Made by a program: the position numbers and the translations under genes. The notes below the pieces were generated by a model. The model did not search any database. It saw only the letters and a program-made list of their open reading frames with translations, and was not told the origin of the DNA. This document shows positions 22,949-35,001 of a DNA stretch of 64,000 nucleotides, piece by piece; within the stretch, counting starts at the first letter, position 1, and each line of letters starts with the position of its first letter. Origin of the DNA: Batkoa obscura. Its lineage: Eukaryota > Entomophthoromycota > Entomophthoromycetes > Entomophthorales > Batkoaceae. The stretch covers positions 868,001 through 932,000 of the forward strand of contig JASVEC010000012.1 of NCBI GenBank assembly GCA_030770535.1, given 5' to 3'.

Positions 22949-23902
22949 ATGTTCAAGTCTTTATTCATCTGTATTGCTCTTTCTACTTCTTTAGTTGTCT
23001 CTCAATGTGACAATATCAGTATTCAATCCACTGGGGATGTTTCTAAAGCCAGCGGATGTACCAAAGCTAACAGTGTTTTCATTACTGGTGAAGGTCTAGG
23101 GGATATTAGCCTTGACAGCTTACAAAGCGTTAGTGAGACCATTAAAATTACTGGTACTTCCACCTTAACAAAAGTATCTATGAAAAAATTAGAATCCGCT
23201 AAAAACATTGAAATTGATAACAATTCAGGATTAAACTTGGTCACTTTATCTAGTTTATCTGGGCTACAAGGGTATATCTTTTTGTCTGGTAATTCAAAGA
23301 CCTTAAGCTTTTCAGCTCCAAAGTTGTCCACTATTGCTGGTAATGGTACTATTTCAGATGTAGGTACCATAGATATCTCAGGATTAAAGAGCATCAAAAA
23401 TGCTCTTAGTTTTTCTGATAATTCATTCAAAAACGTTAGCTTACCCAACTTAAGTGAGGTATCTCAATCCCTTTCTTTCAACTCCAATGATCAAGTAAAC
23501 TCAATTAAACTTGATAAATTAGAAACCATTGGTGGAGCTTTATTAATTGCCAACAACACTAATCTAAAATCCGCTGAATTCCCAAATCTTTCAAGTGTTA
23601 ATGGTGCCCTTGATGTTAACGGTGATATTAGTAAATTAGACTTACCAGTTCTCAATGAAGTCAAAGGTAATGCTGATATTCAATCTGGAGCTAAAGACTT
23701 AAGCTGTGATAATCTTAATCGTTTACAAGCTGTTGTTGCTGGTAAATTTAACTGTAATGCTGGATCTTCCACCAATTCCACCAAAAATAATACCAAATCA
23801 ACTTCCAGTAAAGGAAATAACTCCTCAGATGCTTTCACCATTCAATTATCGTATACTTTCTTTGCTGCTTCAGCTTTAACTTTATTTTCATTCATCAATT
23901 AG
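22949..23902 (+). CDS. Ecm33/Sps2-like GPI-anchored cell-wall protein
   Basis: Single exon, 317 residues. Signal peptide about 1-18 (ends VVSQC). The middle is made of receptor-L-domain/leucine-rich-like repeats (L..I.....ISGL.SI, L.L..L..I.GALLIANN) typical of the Ecm33/Sps2/Pst1 family, which is needed for normal wall structure in fungi. A Ser/Thr/Asn-rich stretch with many NxS/T sites (about 268-295) precedes a hydrophobic C-terminus, consistent with a GPI-attachment signal. Somewhat shorter than yeast Ecm33 (429 residues). Codon use is more balanced than in neighbours, suggesting high expression. Confidence 0.85.
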   Translation: MFKSLFICIALSTSLVVSQCDNISIQSTGDVSKASGCTKANSVFITGEGLGDISLDSLQSVSETIKITGTSTLTKVSMKKLESAKNIEIDNNSGLNLVTLSSLSGLQGYIFLSGNSKTLSFSAPKLSTIAGNGTISDVGTIDISGLKSIKNALSFSDNSFKNVSLPNLSEVSQSLSFNSNDQVNSIKLDKLETIGGALLIANNTNLKSAEFPNLSSVNGALDVNGDISKLDLPVLNEVKGNADIQSGAKDLSCDNLNRLQAVVAGKFNCNAGSSTNSTKNNTKSTSSKGNNSSDAFTIQLSYTFFAASALTLFSFIN

Positions 23903-24196
23903 CTTTTATTAAATTTGCATTATCTTTATTTTCATTTTATTATTTTAGACCTTATAATTTGTATCATTTATTCATAATATTTATTAAATGTATACAAACA
24001 ATTAATAGGATAGTAGCCAATATATGTAATTCCTCAAAAATAATTGATTAGCATTATTGTTAGACTATGTGCTGCAATATTTATGACTTTTTGTTTTTTT
24101 AGTGAAAATAATAGCTCATAACGGCAAAATTAATTATAAACTAACGGTTAAGTTTAAATAAAATCTAAACACAAATTTCAACAATGAAAATGCTAC

Positions 24197-25215
24197 TTAT
24201 ATTTGTTTACTGTTAAGATTCTTATAAAATAGGCTACTTCTAAGACGAAAACTCTGTCTTTGACGATAATCCAAAATTTTAAGCTGGTCAAAATATTCGA
24301 ATTGCCCATTTGGGTAAACAGCACGTGTAAACTCATCTGTAATTTCTAAAGCAGCCAAATGTCCGCCTTTAAAATAGGAAGAAATACCAACATCAATAAG
24401 TATAATACGATTATTACAACGAGCTGTAATTCGATTTTTTTTTTGAATAGTATGTCCTATGATCATACGTTTTGCTTCTAAACGATTTAAAACTTCAGTT
24501 AACTTAGGACATACTTCATCTTCTGATTCCTTAGAATACCCACGATACCATAGAGGCCCATCCCCTTTTTGGGTAAAAATAGCTCGTTTGCGTAACTGTT
24601 TAGGACTATCCAATAAAAGATAATGTTGAGCTTTCCTATTTAAATCATCCACTTTTTTTATGGACCAGTTTAAATTGATACCAGCATGACAAAATACAGT
24701 ATCACGAACTTTGATAGCAATGGTAAGATTTCTCAAATACTGCCCAATAACTCCATCTTTACTGAGTGCTTTCTTACGCTCGTTTAAACAGCCAAAGTTA
24801 GCAATATCTTTTTCAGATACATATTTATAGTTTTCAGCTAAATTCATTATCTCGTGGTTACCCAATAGTGGGATAAATAACCCTCCTTTCGTCTTTGCTT
24901 CTGAGCGAAGGTTTATAAAATAGTTGTATAACTTTTTTGCATCTGGGCCTCGGTCAGTTACATCACCCTGAGTCGAAGTTTAATTTTGATATCAAATAAA
25001 ATATTACAACTTACTGTCTGTATCAAAGTGGTATAATTGCCACCAATCCATTGATAATGATGGTTAATTACTTTAGTCATCCTCAATATTTTAATCAGGT
25101 GATTATAGTCCCCGTGGAGGTCACCTACAACTATTATTCGTTGCTTATGGGAATGGCATCCTATTTTATAATTTAAATGAAATAGAATTACAACAGTCAA
25201 AATGATTAGATTCAT
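24197..25215 (-). CDS. Secreted Shewanella-like PPP phosphatase, paralogue 1
   Basis: Two exons, 25015-25215 and 24197-24967, with a 47-bp intron (GTAAGT...CTCAG); 323 residues. The start MNLIILTVV matches the starts of the paralogues; an ATG 21 bp upstream is also in frame. Signal peptide, then PPP-family metal motifs GDLHGD, GDVTDRG, GNHE, CHAGINL (paralogues have CHGGVNL) and GHTIQ. This is the Shewanella-like (SLP) branch of Ser/Thr phosphatases, with two-metal phosphoester hydrolysis. The secretion signal is unusual for this superfamily in eukaryotes. It is the most diverged of the five paralogues, with an extended C-terminal tail (DYRQRQSFRLRSS). The intron sits exactly before GDVTDRG, as in two other paralogues. 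Confidence 0.85.
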
Positions 25216-26244
25216 ATTTAAAAGATATAAAAGCAAATTAACAGTTTTTTTTGCTAGTGCTATTTCTCGCCCCTTCCTAATTTGGTAGCTTTCATTAACA
25301 TTTTTTACAAATATTTTTTTATAGTGGTTATTAATATTTAATGATAATTCAGTAATTTGATTATATCATAACCATCTAACTTAGCACATTTATTGTTGTT
25401 TTATTATTTACAATATCCGGTCTCAACTTAAAAGTATTGCAATTTGATAATCTCATAATCCGATTTATGTTTATATGGAATGTTTTGAATAAATAATACT
25501 GTCTATTAATATCGTCAAAGTTGGGTAGATTTATTTTGTGATTACTTTTAAATTAGGCTCTGCTACTTATTTAGCTCTTCACATGTAGTATCTGTTCTTT
25601 TGGTAATTTTATGATATTATACATTTAGTACATGTTGGACGCATCTTTGGCTTCAATCTATTTTCGATTTTTACACTTAACCCTTTGAGTACCGAATGTC
25701 TCAAAAAAATTCTGTTTGATTGGACCATGATTTCTAATCAATTCTATGCTGATTGGAATAGTTTTTTTAGAACTCAATATCCAAAGGGTTAATTTAATTC
25801 AAACCATGCGAGCCATATTCAGTTTAATTTCGATCTAAAAAAACTGGCGACCACTGTTCGTCCACGGTACTCAGGTGGTTAAAAATAGAACAAATCATTA
25901 ATAAAAGTAATGATAAAAGCATACTAGCATGTTGAATCCAGCAAAGCTTATTTTAAAAATCATGTGCTTGAGACGGTGCTTATTACGGCCAGTAGCAGTT
26001 ACTAGAATGTATAGAATTTCAAAAATCAATAACGACATTTAGTTGCATGAGCTGGAGTTAGTATCCAACAGAAACGCTATTCCATAAAATTGATAGCTAT
26101 ATTACCTGAAGTCTTAATGTGTATAAATGTTTACTTTAAGTTTTGCTCAAATAAAACAAATGTTTTGCTTTATATATTTACAAACAAATGATAGATAAAA
26201 TAATGTTTTATAATTATAATAAACAATGTCTTTTATTATAAAAA
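25216..26244. other. Intergenic region with a TTAA-flanked element
   Basis: No gene seen. Contains the piggyBac-like element annotated separately; otherwise AT-rich. Confidence 0.5.
25681..25878. mobile_element. piggyBac-like MITE(s) with TTAA flanks
   Basis: TTAA at 25677-25680 is followed by CCCTTTGAGTACCG. Two possible right ends exist. One is CAAAGGG then TTAA at 25782-25792, which gives a 108-bp element with a perfect 7-bp inverted repeat. The other is CGGTACTCAGGTGG then TTAA at 25865-25882, which gives a 198-bp element with a 14-bp inverted repeat (11/14 matches). TTAA targets and CCCTTTG ends are typical of piggyBac. No coding capacity. Confidence 0.55.
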
Positions 26245-28155
26245 TTAAAGATTGGCTACTTGTTCCCATAACTTGTAAGGGTTTAATAAACTTTCTTCAG
26301 TATAGAAGATTCTCTTTTTAGCTGGAATCCAAGTGAATTCTAAAGGTCGTGGACTTTTAGAATCCGAAGGTTCTGAATAAGCTTCTCTAGAAGTATAAGA
26401 AAGTGCAATTTTAAATGGTGGAAATTTAAGGGAACCTGGAGTCCCTAAAAGCCCAAATCGTTGTAATTCCCATAAAACATAAGTAAGAGAATAAACGGTA
26501 CCACCTGCTAATGAAGCTACTGTGCCTTCTGTTTTTTTGTCGCCGCCAACTAATACAGTTTTCACACCATTGACTAATTGTAAATTGTTGCTAAATAAGG
26601 TACAAGTGGAATAACATATACCATTAGAAATGATAGTAATATCTTCTGGTTTATAAGGAGATTCATTGTTATTCTCTTTAATAAGATCAGCGAATGGGTT
26701 GGATGGACAATCATCAAGGAATAATTGAGTGTAGCTACTCTCACTACCGCCACGTACAAATTTACGTCCTTTTAAAAATTCTTCGGGACCAGTAAAACGA
26801 GTACCATCCAGTTTTAACCAGGATTGAGGATCATGAAAACCACCAGTACCATTACTTGCCTTAACTAACATATTAAAAATAGGGTTCATTCTTTGATCGG
26901 TTCTAAAATATAATGGGTTTGATTTTGGGAAAAAGTACTCAGCTAACCAATATCCAAGACATATAATACCTCCCCCGTTATTGCTTACATCAATTAACAC
27001 TTTGCTTACTTTCTTTTCTTTAAATGCTTTTAAGGCTGAAATAGTTTCATTAACGAAATAACTAACTCCTGCAGGCGCAAAAGTGGGCAAATTTAATAAA
27101 GCAGTATCTTCTTTAATCAAGTAACTTTGTACAAAAAAGCCTTTAGTTAGTGGATCATTAAGTCCTGTACTACTTTTGGATAATGTAAGCTCTTGGTCAA
27201 TTTTAGTTTCAATAACTTGCTTGACTTGTTGTCTTAATAACTCTGGTCTTTCAACATCTTTATTTTCTTCATTGAATGGAGAGCTTTGACGTTCACTAGG
27301 ATTAACTGAGCAGTTAGCCTTGTAGTAACTAGCGGTATCATTATAACCAGTTGGCCCAGTAACAAGGTAAGGCACTTTAACCCTTTCTTCATCATTGCCA
27401 ACTAAAAAAGTATAGCTTACTTCGCCTTTTTCAGGTACAATAGTTGAGACAGTGTGAGCGCCATAAGTAACACCCCAAGCACCAAACGAATTAATGGGTT
27501 TAGCTAAAGCTAAATTTAATCTTGAATTACTATCTCTTGAACCAGCAATATTTTTATCAGCATACATTTGAAGGTAATCTAATGGCAATTGACCATTAAT
27601 TAAATTGATTTTTTTACCAAGATATTTAGTAACATTAACACCTTTACTTAACCAATATTCTTGATAAGCAGGAGGGAATTTAACATTGGACAAAACTTTA
27701 ACAATTTGATTACCATTTTCATCATGATAAGTAAATAGTGGGAATGGTTGACGAAAGGTAAAGAAGTAAACACAAGCAGCAGCATAAACGGTATGACCAT
27801 CATGTAAAGAATTAAATAAATTGATAATATCACGATGGAAAGGAACTTCCTTTTGGTGCTTTTTTTGACGAATTTCATCTAACCCTTTAATAACATTTAT
27901 ATTACTAGAGATCTTTTTCTCAGGCGAATCTTTCGCTATGTCTAAAAAGGCATAAAATTCAGCTTCTTTTTTAAGTAAATCAATGTGCTCTTCAGCTTTC
28001 TTAGAATCTAAATCAATATTATTTAAACATGCTAATGTCTCTTCATATGTAAAGATGGGCTTCTTGGAAACGGTAGCACATGGATCTTCTCTGACATCAA
28101 CTGCGTTGGATACCAATGCTAAAGCGAAAAAAGAAATAAGATTTAAAAGTTTCAT
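26245..28155 (-). CDS. Secreted S41 (CPAF-like/tail-specific) peptidase
   Basis: Single exon, 636 residues, signal peptide about 1-18. The DGH motif (119-121) lies in SLHDGHTVYAAACVYFF, typical of the fungal CPAF-like S41 subgroup. A PDZ-like region with HDENGNQIVKVLSNVKFPPAYQEYW follows. The catalytic half has VLIDVSNNGGGIICLGYWLAEYFFP (about 385-410) and ISNGICYSTCTLF (about 507-518), where Ser would be the nucleophile. Such proteins cleave extracellular or cell-wall proteins in fungi; the substrate is unknown. Two decayed relatives lie at 39340-39831 and 53168-55047. The leader and 5' flank (a short block just before the ATG) are shared with both relatives. Confidence 0.85.
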   Translation of the reverse strand: MKLLNLISFFALALVSNAVDVREDPCATVSKKPIFTYEETLACLNNIDLDSKKAEEHIDLLKKEAEFYAFLDIAKDSPEKKISSNINVIKGLDEIRQKKHQKEVPFHRDIINLFNSLHDGHTVYAAACVYFFTFRQPFPLFTYHDENGNQIVKVLSNVKFPPAYQEYWLSKGVNVTKYLGKKINLINGQLPLDYLQMYADKNIAGSRDSNSRLNLALAKPINSFGAWGVTYGAHTVSTIVPEKGEVSYTFLVGNDEERVKVPYLVTGPTGYNDTASYYKANCSVNPSERQSSPFNEENKDVERPELLRQQVKQVIETKIDQELTLSKSSTGLNDPLTKGFFVQSYLIKEDTALLNLPTFAPAGVSYFVNETISALKAFKEKKVSKVLIDVSNNGGGIICLGYWLAEYFFPKSNPLYFRTDQRMNPIFNMLVKASNGTGGFHDPQSWLKLDGTRFTGPEEFLKGRKFVRGGSESSYTQLFLDDCPSNPFADLIKENNNESPYKPEDITIISNGICYSTCTLFSNNLQLVNGVKTVLVGGDKKTEGTVASLAGGTVYSLTYVLWELQRFGLLGTPGSLKFPPFKIALSYTSREAYSEPSDSKSPRPLEFTWIPAKKRIFYTEESLLNPYKLWEQVANL

Positions 28156-28981
28156 TATTTATAATTTAAAAGCTAACTTTTAATTTAATCTATAACTTAT
28201 TTATTAGCTTTTTATACTATAAATTTTTAGTATGGAATTTAAATATTCTATTTATTTGAATTTATTTTGGATTCATTTTTATCATATTGTTTCCTATTCA
28301 TTCACCTGATGTTACTACTGACAAGTTCCATGCATCCAATTTGTAAGCTGGATTTACTAAATTCAAAATTCATGTTAATTGTTTCGAAAATATCACATCA
28401 AAAATCAGGGATAAAGTTTGAAATTTTGAATTGGAACTATTAACTATAAGGTCATATTAACATGAAATAAGTCAACTTTTATCAATAATAATAAAATTTT
28501 GGTTTATAGCTCAGATAAATTTAGAATAATTCAGAAATTATATTATATTTTTAATGACTTAGATGCATATTTCTTTTGTTTTATTAACTCATCTTACTTT
28601 CTTTATGTTAGAATTGAATATACTTTCCTATTTATCTTCGATTTAATTACAATTACCTTGTTTTTTACTCAATTGCGAAATACAAGTTATTAATTAGATT
28701 ATGGTTTCTAATTATTGCATTATTATATTATGTATCTATTGCTATTTTTTGATTATTTGATTGATTATTTTAGATGTTATTTTAGGCGGATTATCATTCC
28801 TTTTTAGTTTGTATTTTATAAATAAAAGTACATACAATTTTATATTAAGTTTTGAATTGAACTTAATATTTAACTAAATATAAATATGTAGAAAAGTGAT
28901 AAACTAATAAAAATATTAAATAAAGAAAAATAAATAACTTCAATTTTGAATAACATTTATTTAATCTAATAAAACTTAAAG

Positions 28982-29082
28982 TAGGATGTTTTTTTTGGCT
29001 TCATTACTTTTTCTATTTTTTTAAGCGCTATTTGAGCGGAAAAATTGTTAGTAAAATCCTTGAATACAAAAATACATCCCCA
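28982..29082 (-). mobile_element. ~100-bp MITE (family M1)
   Basis: TAGGATGTTTTTTTTGGC start, ACATCCCCA end, AG on both sides. Confidence 0.85.
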
Positions 29083-29188
29083 AGTAATGATTAACTTATA
29101 TTATCTTTTATTATAAAATATTTGATAGAAATAAACTCGCTTATTAGCTTGATAGCTTAATACATATTTTAGAAAAATAAAGGTTATA

Positions 29189-29288
29189 TGGGGATGTATT
29201 TTTTGTTTAAGAATTTTACTAACAATTATTCTACTTAAATAGCGCTTGAAAAATGGAAAAAGTGATGAAATCAAAAAAAACACCCTCA
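29189..29288 (+). mobile_element. ~100-bp MITE (family M1)
   Basis: TGGGGATGT start, ACACCCTCA end, TA on both sides. Faces the copy 106 bp away, so the two form a weaker inverted pair. Confidence 0.9.
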
Positions 29289-29696
29289 TATCGTATTACC
29301 AATTGATTGATCTTGAGCTTGCTTAAATTGATTTGTTTTTGATATTTCAATAGAAATTTTATAATCTTAGTTTTATTGTTGAAAGTTTAATATTTCATTA
29401 AATAAAAACTTTAATAATTAGTCATAGATTTTAGTATCAAATTTATTTGATGTGTTATTTTTTATTAGAAAAGTGACTTAAAGGGTATTTTGAATCATGA
29501 CTGTATTTTGAGTTATATTTACTTGGTTGAATTTAAGGCTTACTTTAAAATAATTTTATAGCTATTAAATAATAGTAATTTGATAAGTTAAAGCTCTTCA
29601 CAATATTATATATTTGAAACCAATAAATTAATCAATAATAATCTTTAAATTATTAGCAACAAACAATAAAATATGGAAAGTTAAAACATAATTTTA

Positions 29697-30661
29697 TTAA
29701 TTTGAAATACTTTTGGGTGAATCAAAGTACTCAAATTTACCATTTGGATAAACAGCACGTGTATAAGAATCAGTGAATTCTAACGCAGCTAAATGACCAC
29801 CATCATAATAAGAAGAAATAGCTACATCGATAAGTATAGCACGATTATTACAACGAGTTGTTATCTTATTATTCTTTTGAATAGTATGTCCCATCACCAT
29901 TCTTTTAGCACCTAAATTATCTAATGCTTTAGTTAATTTAGAACAAACTTCATCTTGAGCATCATTTGCATAGCCTCGATACCAAAGTGGACCACCCCCT
30001 TTTTGAGTAAATATAGTCCGTTTACTTAATTGACTAGCAGAATCTAATAATAAATATTCATGGGATTCTTTATTCAAACCTTCCACTTTCTTCTTTGACC
30101 AATCTAAATTGACACCACCATGGCAGAAGATAGTATCATGGACTTTAGCAGTAACGTTAAGATTTCTTAAATATTTACCAATAACACCCGATTTACTAAA
30201 TTCTTCCTTACGCTTTTTTTCACTTCCAAAGTTAGCTATATCTTCTTCGGATACATCTTTATAGTTCTCTGATAAATTCATAGTCTCATGGTTGCCTAAT
30301 AATGGGATAAATAAACCATCTTTGGAGGCTGCATCTTGACGAAGTTTCATAAAATAATCATATATTTTTTTAGCATTGGGACCACGATCGGTTACATCTC
30401 CCTATATCAATAATGAATATTTAGTTAATTAATTAAAATCAATTTAAAGTGAACTACCGTTTGTATTAAAGTGGTACTACTTCCCCCAATCCATTCATTT
30501 TCTTCATTGATTACTTTGGTCATTTTTAATACTTTTAACATATTTTCATAATCTCCATGTAAATCACCTACCGCAACAACTCGATACTTAGTAGATTGAC
30601 ATACTACTAAGGAGTTGGAACTGAGTAAAAAGGTAGCAGCTAAAATTGAAAGTAATTTCAT
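29697..30661 (-). CDS. Secreted Shewanella-like PPP phosphatase, paralogue 2
   Basis: Two exons, 30458-30661 and 29697-30401, with a 56-bp intron just before GDVTDRG; 302 residues. Signal peptide (MKLLSILAATFLLSSNSLVV, ending about CQS), then GDLHGD, GDVTDRGPNAKK, GNHETMN, CHGGVNLDWSKKK, MGHTIQKN and a final HLAALEFTD region. All PPP metal ligands are present. Closest to paralogue 5 (49756-50720): same intron length, near-identical intron and the same total length, on the opposite strand. Upstream of the intact S41 gene in the same transcriptional direction. Confidence 0.88.
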
Positions 30662-32700
30662 AATAGAAAACTATCTAAAGTAAATAATTGATGGACGACT
30701 TCTTTTTTTATTTATATATGTTTTAAATGCAGTATTAGAATTCTAGTTGTACTTTTTTTTATCCTCTAATCGTTGAGTATGAGTACTCGTGGAACCTTTT
30801 AAGATGCTATTCTAGAGTCATAATTTGGTATTCGAGTTTTATTAGTTTAAATTAGTAAATTGTATTTATATAGTGTTCAATAAAAAAGATGAATTTATTC
30901 TTTACGTTTGTTAATCCATGTGTTAGCTTGGATTGATTTATAGTTTACCTTTTTAATTCATGTACACTTATTGCTAATTTTGTTAGTTATAATTCTTGTA
31001 TTTTTTTGGTCTATAGCCTCCTCCCATGTGTTATCTTTGTCAAGCTTTTTAGTCCATGTTTTGTCTAATTTCAATCAAAAAATCTAAGCAATTTTTTGTG
31101 AATTTTTGAATTTCATTAGTTAAAACAAAACTGACCTTTTTGTCAGTGTAGTTTTTATTAAAATTCATCCAGTTCTTTTTGATTAAGATCTTGATTAAAA
31201 AAGAAAGGCTATAACTAGAAAATTCTAATAGCCAAGGCATCTTTTACTAGAGTACAGAATTAAAGTTCCAATTTGAATTAAATTATTTACATTGAAATTA
31301 GTGGGATAAATCCATTATTTTGGTATGAAATAGATAAAATATTAAAATATTATTATTATTTTGATAAGAAAGTATATATACACTTCCATTTCTTTTGTTA
31401 AGCTATTGAATTAACCATATGAATTCCATAAATTTAAGTTTAAATCGAACTCAAATTTAATAAATTAATATTATATTTATATGTAAAATGATATATTACT
31501 TTGAAAAACAATTTATGTTAGATGACCAAAGAACTAAATATCAATATCTTTGGGATTAAACCCGTATTTAATTGATCATGTTATTAATTTTGTAAACTTA
31601 TTGAATTTATAAATCCCTTATACATCTCAAGTCCATGAGTTTTAAAAATTGAACTTTTAAATTTTTATAAAATTTATAAATGCTCTTATTACTTATAAAT
31701 AAAACATTATACTGCTTATAATAAATAAGATAATCCGAATTACTTTAAACTTATCAATAATATTTTTATTTATTTATCTATATAGAATATAATAGTTATA
31801 AACTAACATTTTTTTAATACAACCCACCTTTTTCTTTATCCCTCCTTTTCAATCTAATTCTTTCTCATTTAATAGGAAACTTTATCAAGATTAAAAATAA
31901 AATGGGGTCCTTTCGATTTAAGCAACTTATTAAATATAAAAAAGTTTGAATTCTGATTTTATACATTTGTAAAGCCTCTTCTAAATGATATGAACTCTAG
32001 AGTTCACTAATTCTATTGTTTATCTTTTTATTTTGATTAATAAAACACTCCGAAAACAAATCCTTCAAGAAGAAAAAAAGAAAACATACATTATAATTGA
32101 TAAGACAATCATTATCAATAGAATATTAGATTTAGTTAATTATCTTTTCTATAAAAAAATTATACCTAAGGCTATTTAACATGAATCTTATCAGACAACT
32201 ATATCTACTAAAAGGAAATGAATTATTTTTAAAAAAGCAACTTCATTTTGTAACGATGCATTAATAGAACTATATTCCTTACTATTTTGAACTTACAATT
32301 CAAAATAGTCATCTGTATAGTATAAAATTTTAGAGATGACTTGAATAAATTAATGTATATAAAGTTCTTATTCATGATAGTAAGTTTACGTTAATTAAGA
32401 ATAATAAAAAATGAATATTTTATTTCAATCTATTAAATACAAGGAATTAATAAACATAGTTTATTAAGTTATAAATACATATCAATAGCCGATTTATGAG
32501 TTACTAAAATTAGAATCTAAAATCTTAACATTTGATTAATTGTTTACAAATAAAGCTATACAGTCAATTTCAATTAAAGAATAAAATAAAATAAATAAAT
32601 TACACTTTTTTAAAAATTTTAATATTCTAATTTAAAATAAATATAAATAAAAAAGAAATATCGAACTTTGGTTTTATATTTTATTAATTTTTAAAAAATT
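30662..32700. other. Intergenic region between divergent phosphatase genes
   Basis: Two kilobases of AT-rich sequence between paralogues 2 (minus) and 3 (plus). It must hold both promoters. The open frame at 31049-31240 has no features supporting a gene. Confidence 0.5.
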
Positions 32701-33648
32701 ATGAATTTATTTTCCACTTTAATAGCTGCCATTTTACTTGTTAACAATTCCCTGGTGGAATGTCAATCGGATAGTTATCGCGTTGTTGCGGTTGGTGATT
32801 TACATGGAGATTATGATAATATGATCAAGATATTGCAAATGACTAAAGTAATTGATGAAGAACATGAATGGATTGGTGGAAGTCATACGACTTTAGTACA
32901 AACTGGGGATGTAGTTGATCGTGGCCCAGATGCCAAAAAAATATATAACTATTTTATGAAACTTCGTCAAGATGCCTCATCTAAAGGTGGTTTATTTGTT
33001 CCATTATTAGGTAATCATGAAACCAAAAATATGATCGAAAATTATAAAGATGTATCTAAACAAGATATTTCTGCTTTTGGTTCTGAAGAGGAACGTAAAG
33101 AAGAGTTTAGTGAATCAGGTATTATTGGCAAATATTTAAGAAATTTAGATATTACTGCCAAAGTTCATGACACTATTTTCTGCCATGGTGGTGTCAATTT
33201 AGATTGGTCAAAGAAGAAAGTGGAAGGTTTGAATAAAGAATTTCATAAACTTGTTTCATCCGAAAGCAAGGGGGAACTAAAAGAAAGTGAAATATTTTCA
33301 AAAGAGGGCGATGGTCCACTTTGGTATCGTGGTTATGCTAAAGACGATGAAGATGAAGTTTGTTCTAAATTAACTAAAGCATTAGATAATTTAGGTGCTA
33401 AAAGAATGGTGATGGGACATACTATTCAAAAGAATAATAAGATAACAACTCGTTGTAATGATCGTGCTATACTTATTGATATTGCAATCTCTTCTTTTTA
33501 TGATGGTGGCCATTTAGGTGCCTTTGAATTTACAGATTCTTATATGCGTGCTGTTTATCCAAATGGTAAATTTGAGTACTTTGGTAAAGCTAAAGAAGTT
33601 TCAAATGATTCAGAAGATCTAGAAGATCTAGAAGATTCAAGTGATTAA
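32701..33648 (+). CDS. Secreted Shewanella-like PPP phosphatase, paralogue 3 (intronless)
   Basis: Single exon, 315 residues. Signal peptide about 1-20, GDLHGD (32-37), GDVVDRG (69-75), GNHE (104-107), CHGGVN (161-166), MGHTIQ later. The codon junction where paralogues 1, 2 and 5 carry an intron is uninterrupted here. The C-terminus is extended by an acidic tail (DSEDLEDLEDSSD) built from a short repeat (GATCTAGAA) absent from the others. Also differs in the loop after the catalytic core (FHKLVSSESKGELKES in place of SHEYLLLDSASQLSKR). Confidence 0.88.
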   Translation: MNLFSTLIAAILLVNNSLVECQSDSYRVVAVGDLHGDYDNMIKILQMTKVIDEEHEWIGGSHTTLVQTGDVVDRGPDAKKIYNYFMKLRQDASSKGGLFVPLLGNHETKNMIENYKDVSKQDISAFGSEEERKEEFSESGIIGKYLRNLDITAKVHDTIFCHGGVNLDWSKKKVEGLNKEFHKLVSSESKGELKESEIFSKEGDGPLWYRGYAKDDEDEVCSKLTKALDNLGAKRMVMGHTIQKNNKITTRCNDRAILIDIAISSFYDGGHLGAFEFTDSYMRAVYPNGKFEYFGKAKEVSNDSEDLEDLEDSSD

Positions 33649-34803
33649 ATTGTATTTATAGATTATATACAATCGTATATCCTTAGCTTATGATTTTTAA
33701 AAATAAATAAAATTATTAAAATTAAACCTATGTGAACGATTTTTATAAGTCTATTTTACTTGTTATTAAATAACTAAGTCAGTATTAAATAAAACTATTA
33801 ATGTTTATAATATAAAAGGGCATGAGTTTTTTTTCTTGGTAGACCTATATCCCAAGTGTTTTATTAGCTAAAATAAAAACATAAATATTTCAATCAGTGA
33901 ACTTAAAAACTATGTCATTCGTTATAGACTTTGTAAAAGTTAAACGTAAAGTTTTCATTATTTTCATCTTTAATAAATTAAAAAAGTCAAAATAGCTTGT
34001 ATTTGTTTAATTCCTATAGAATTCCTTACTGAATAAGGAAAGCAATTAAATAAAAAGAAAGTACCAAAAGAGGCAATAGATTAAAATGAAAAGGAAGTTT
34101 TTTTTATAAAATCTACAGTTTTGTCAAAACCATTAAAAAAAATTTAATAGTAAAATTTTGGAAATTCAATATAAAATAGTTTTGGAAGTGATAAGGTAAG
34201 ATAATAAAAATAAATATTTGAAAAATTTTAACATAATTAATAAAATACATTATTTGTAAACTATAGCTTTTTTAATTGCTCTTATTTTTAATGTTTAAGC
34301 TAGTTTTTTTTTACAATAAGCCTCTAATAGAAAATTATTAATTAAATTATTTTTTTGATTTTTACTAATAATAAACTTTCTTTAAAATTTTAATCCCCAA
34401 TTTATATCATTTAAAATTATTTGATTTTTTAGCTTTTTTTAAGTTTTTAAACGAATTTTATCATATATTAAAACTTTTATTGCTAATAAAAAAACTTTTG
34501 ATTTTAAACAATTTTACTACAAATAAAAAATTGATTGACATTTTATTAAATGTTTCTAATTACAGCTTTTTTGGACCTGATAAAGTATTATATAATTTTT
34601 ATAAAAGTTTTTTTAAATCAGTGTGAAAGTTGATACTCAGTGGTCGGAGTTAAAAGCTACTCTTGCTTAATTAACTTGCCTTGAGTCGAACGGTCTTAGT
34701 TTATGTAACTAAGATAGACTTAACTTAATAGAAATAATACGTATAGACTACGAATTATGTAAAACAAATATAATAGAAGATACTACTGTAAAATCTATAT
34801 AAG
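33649..34803. other. Intergenic region
   Basis: Very AT-rich with long T and A runs; no gene or repeat recognised. The part at 34614-34800 is less AT-biased but matches no tRNA fold. Confidence 0.45.
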
Positions 34804-35001
34804 ATGTCGTCAGAAAGACTTGGTGACTTTATTAATGATATGTTATCAGGGAGTAATTCAATTAAAAAGCCTCGAGTTAGTATGTTAAAGAATCTCTTTT
34901 ATACTCCAACAAGTATGGATATCAAAACGAGAGGATATGATTCTTTGCAATGTGAAGTTAGAAATTCTCACACCAAATTAAAACAAGGAACTCTGTATTG
35001 A
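34804..35001 (+). CDS. Hypothetical small protein
   Basis: A 65-residue open frame with ATG in fair context and more balanced codon use than its surroundings. Polar protein, no signal peptide, membrane helix or motif recognised (contains LGDFINDMLSGSNSIKKPR). Could be a real small gene, an exon of something larger or a remnant. Confidence 0.25.
   Translation: MSSERLGDFINDMLSGSNSIKKPRVSMLKNLFYTPTSMDIKTRGYDSLQCEVRNSHTKLKQGTLY

Larger units (their letters stand above)
28156..29696. other. Intergenic region with two MITEs
   Basis: Holds the presumed promoter of the S41 gene and two M1 elements in opposite orientation (28982-29082, 29189-29288). No other gene supported. Confidence 0.5.

Noticed and set aside
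23023-23448. 141-residue antisense open frame
   Set aside because: Lies fully inside the Ecm33-like gene on the opposite strand and is explained by its codon structure.
34614-34800. Possible tRNA because of a GTCGAAC-like motif
   Set aside because: No acceptor stem or anticodon arm can be drawn around it.
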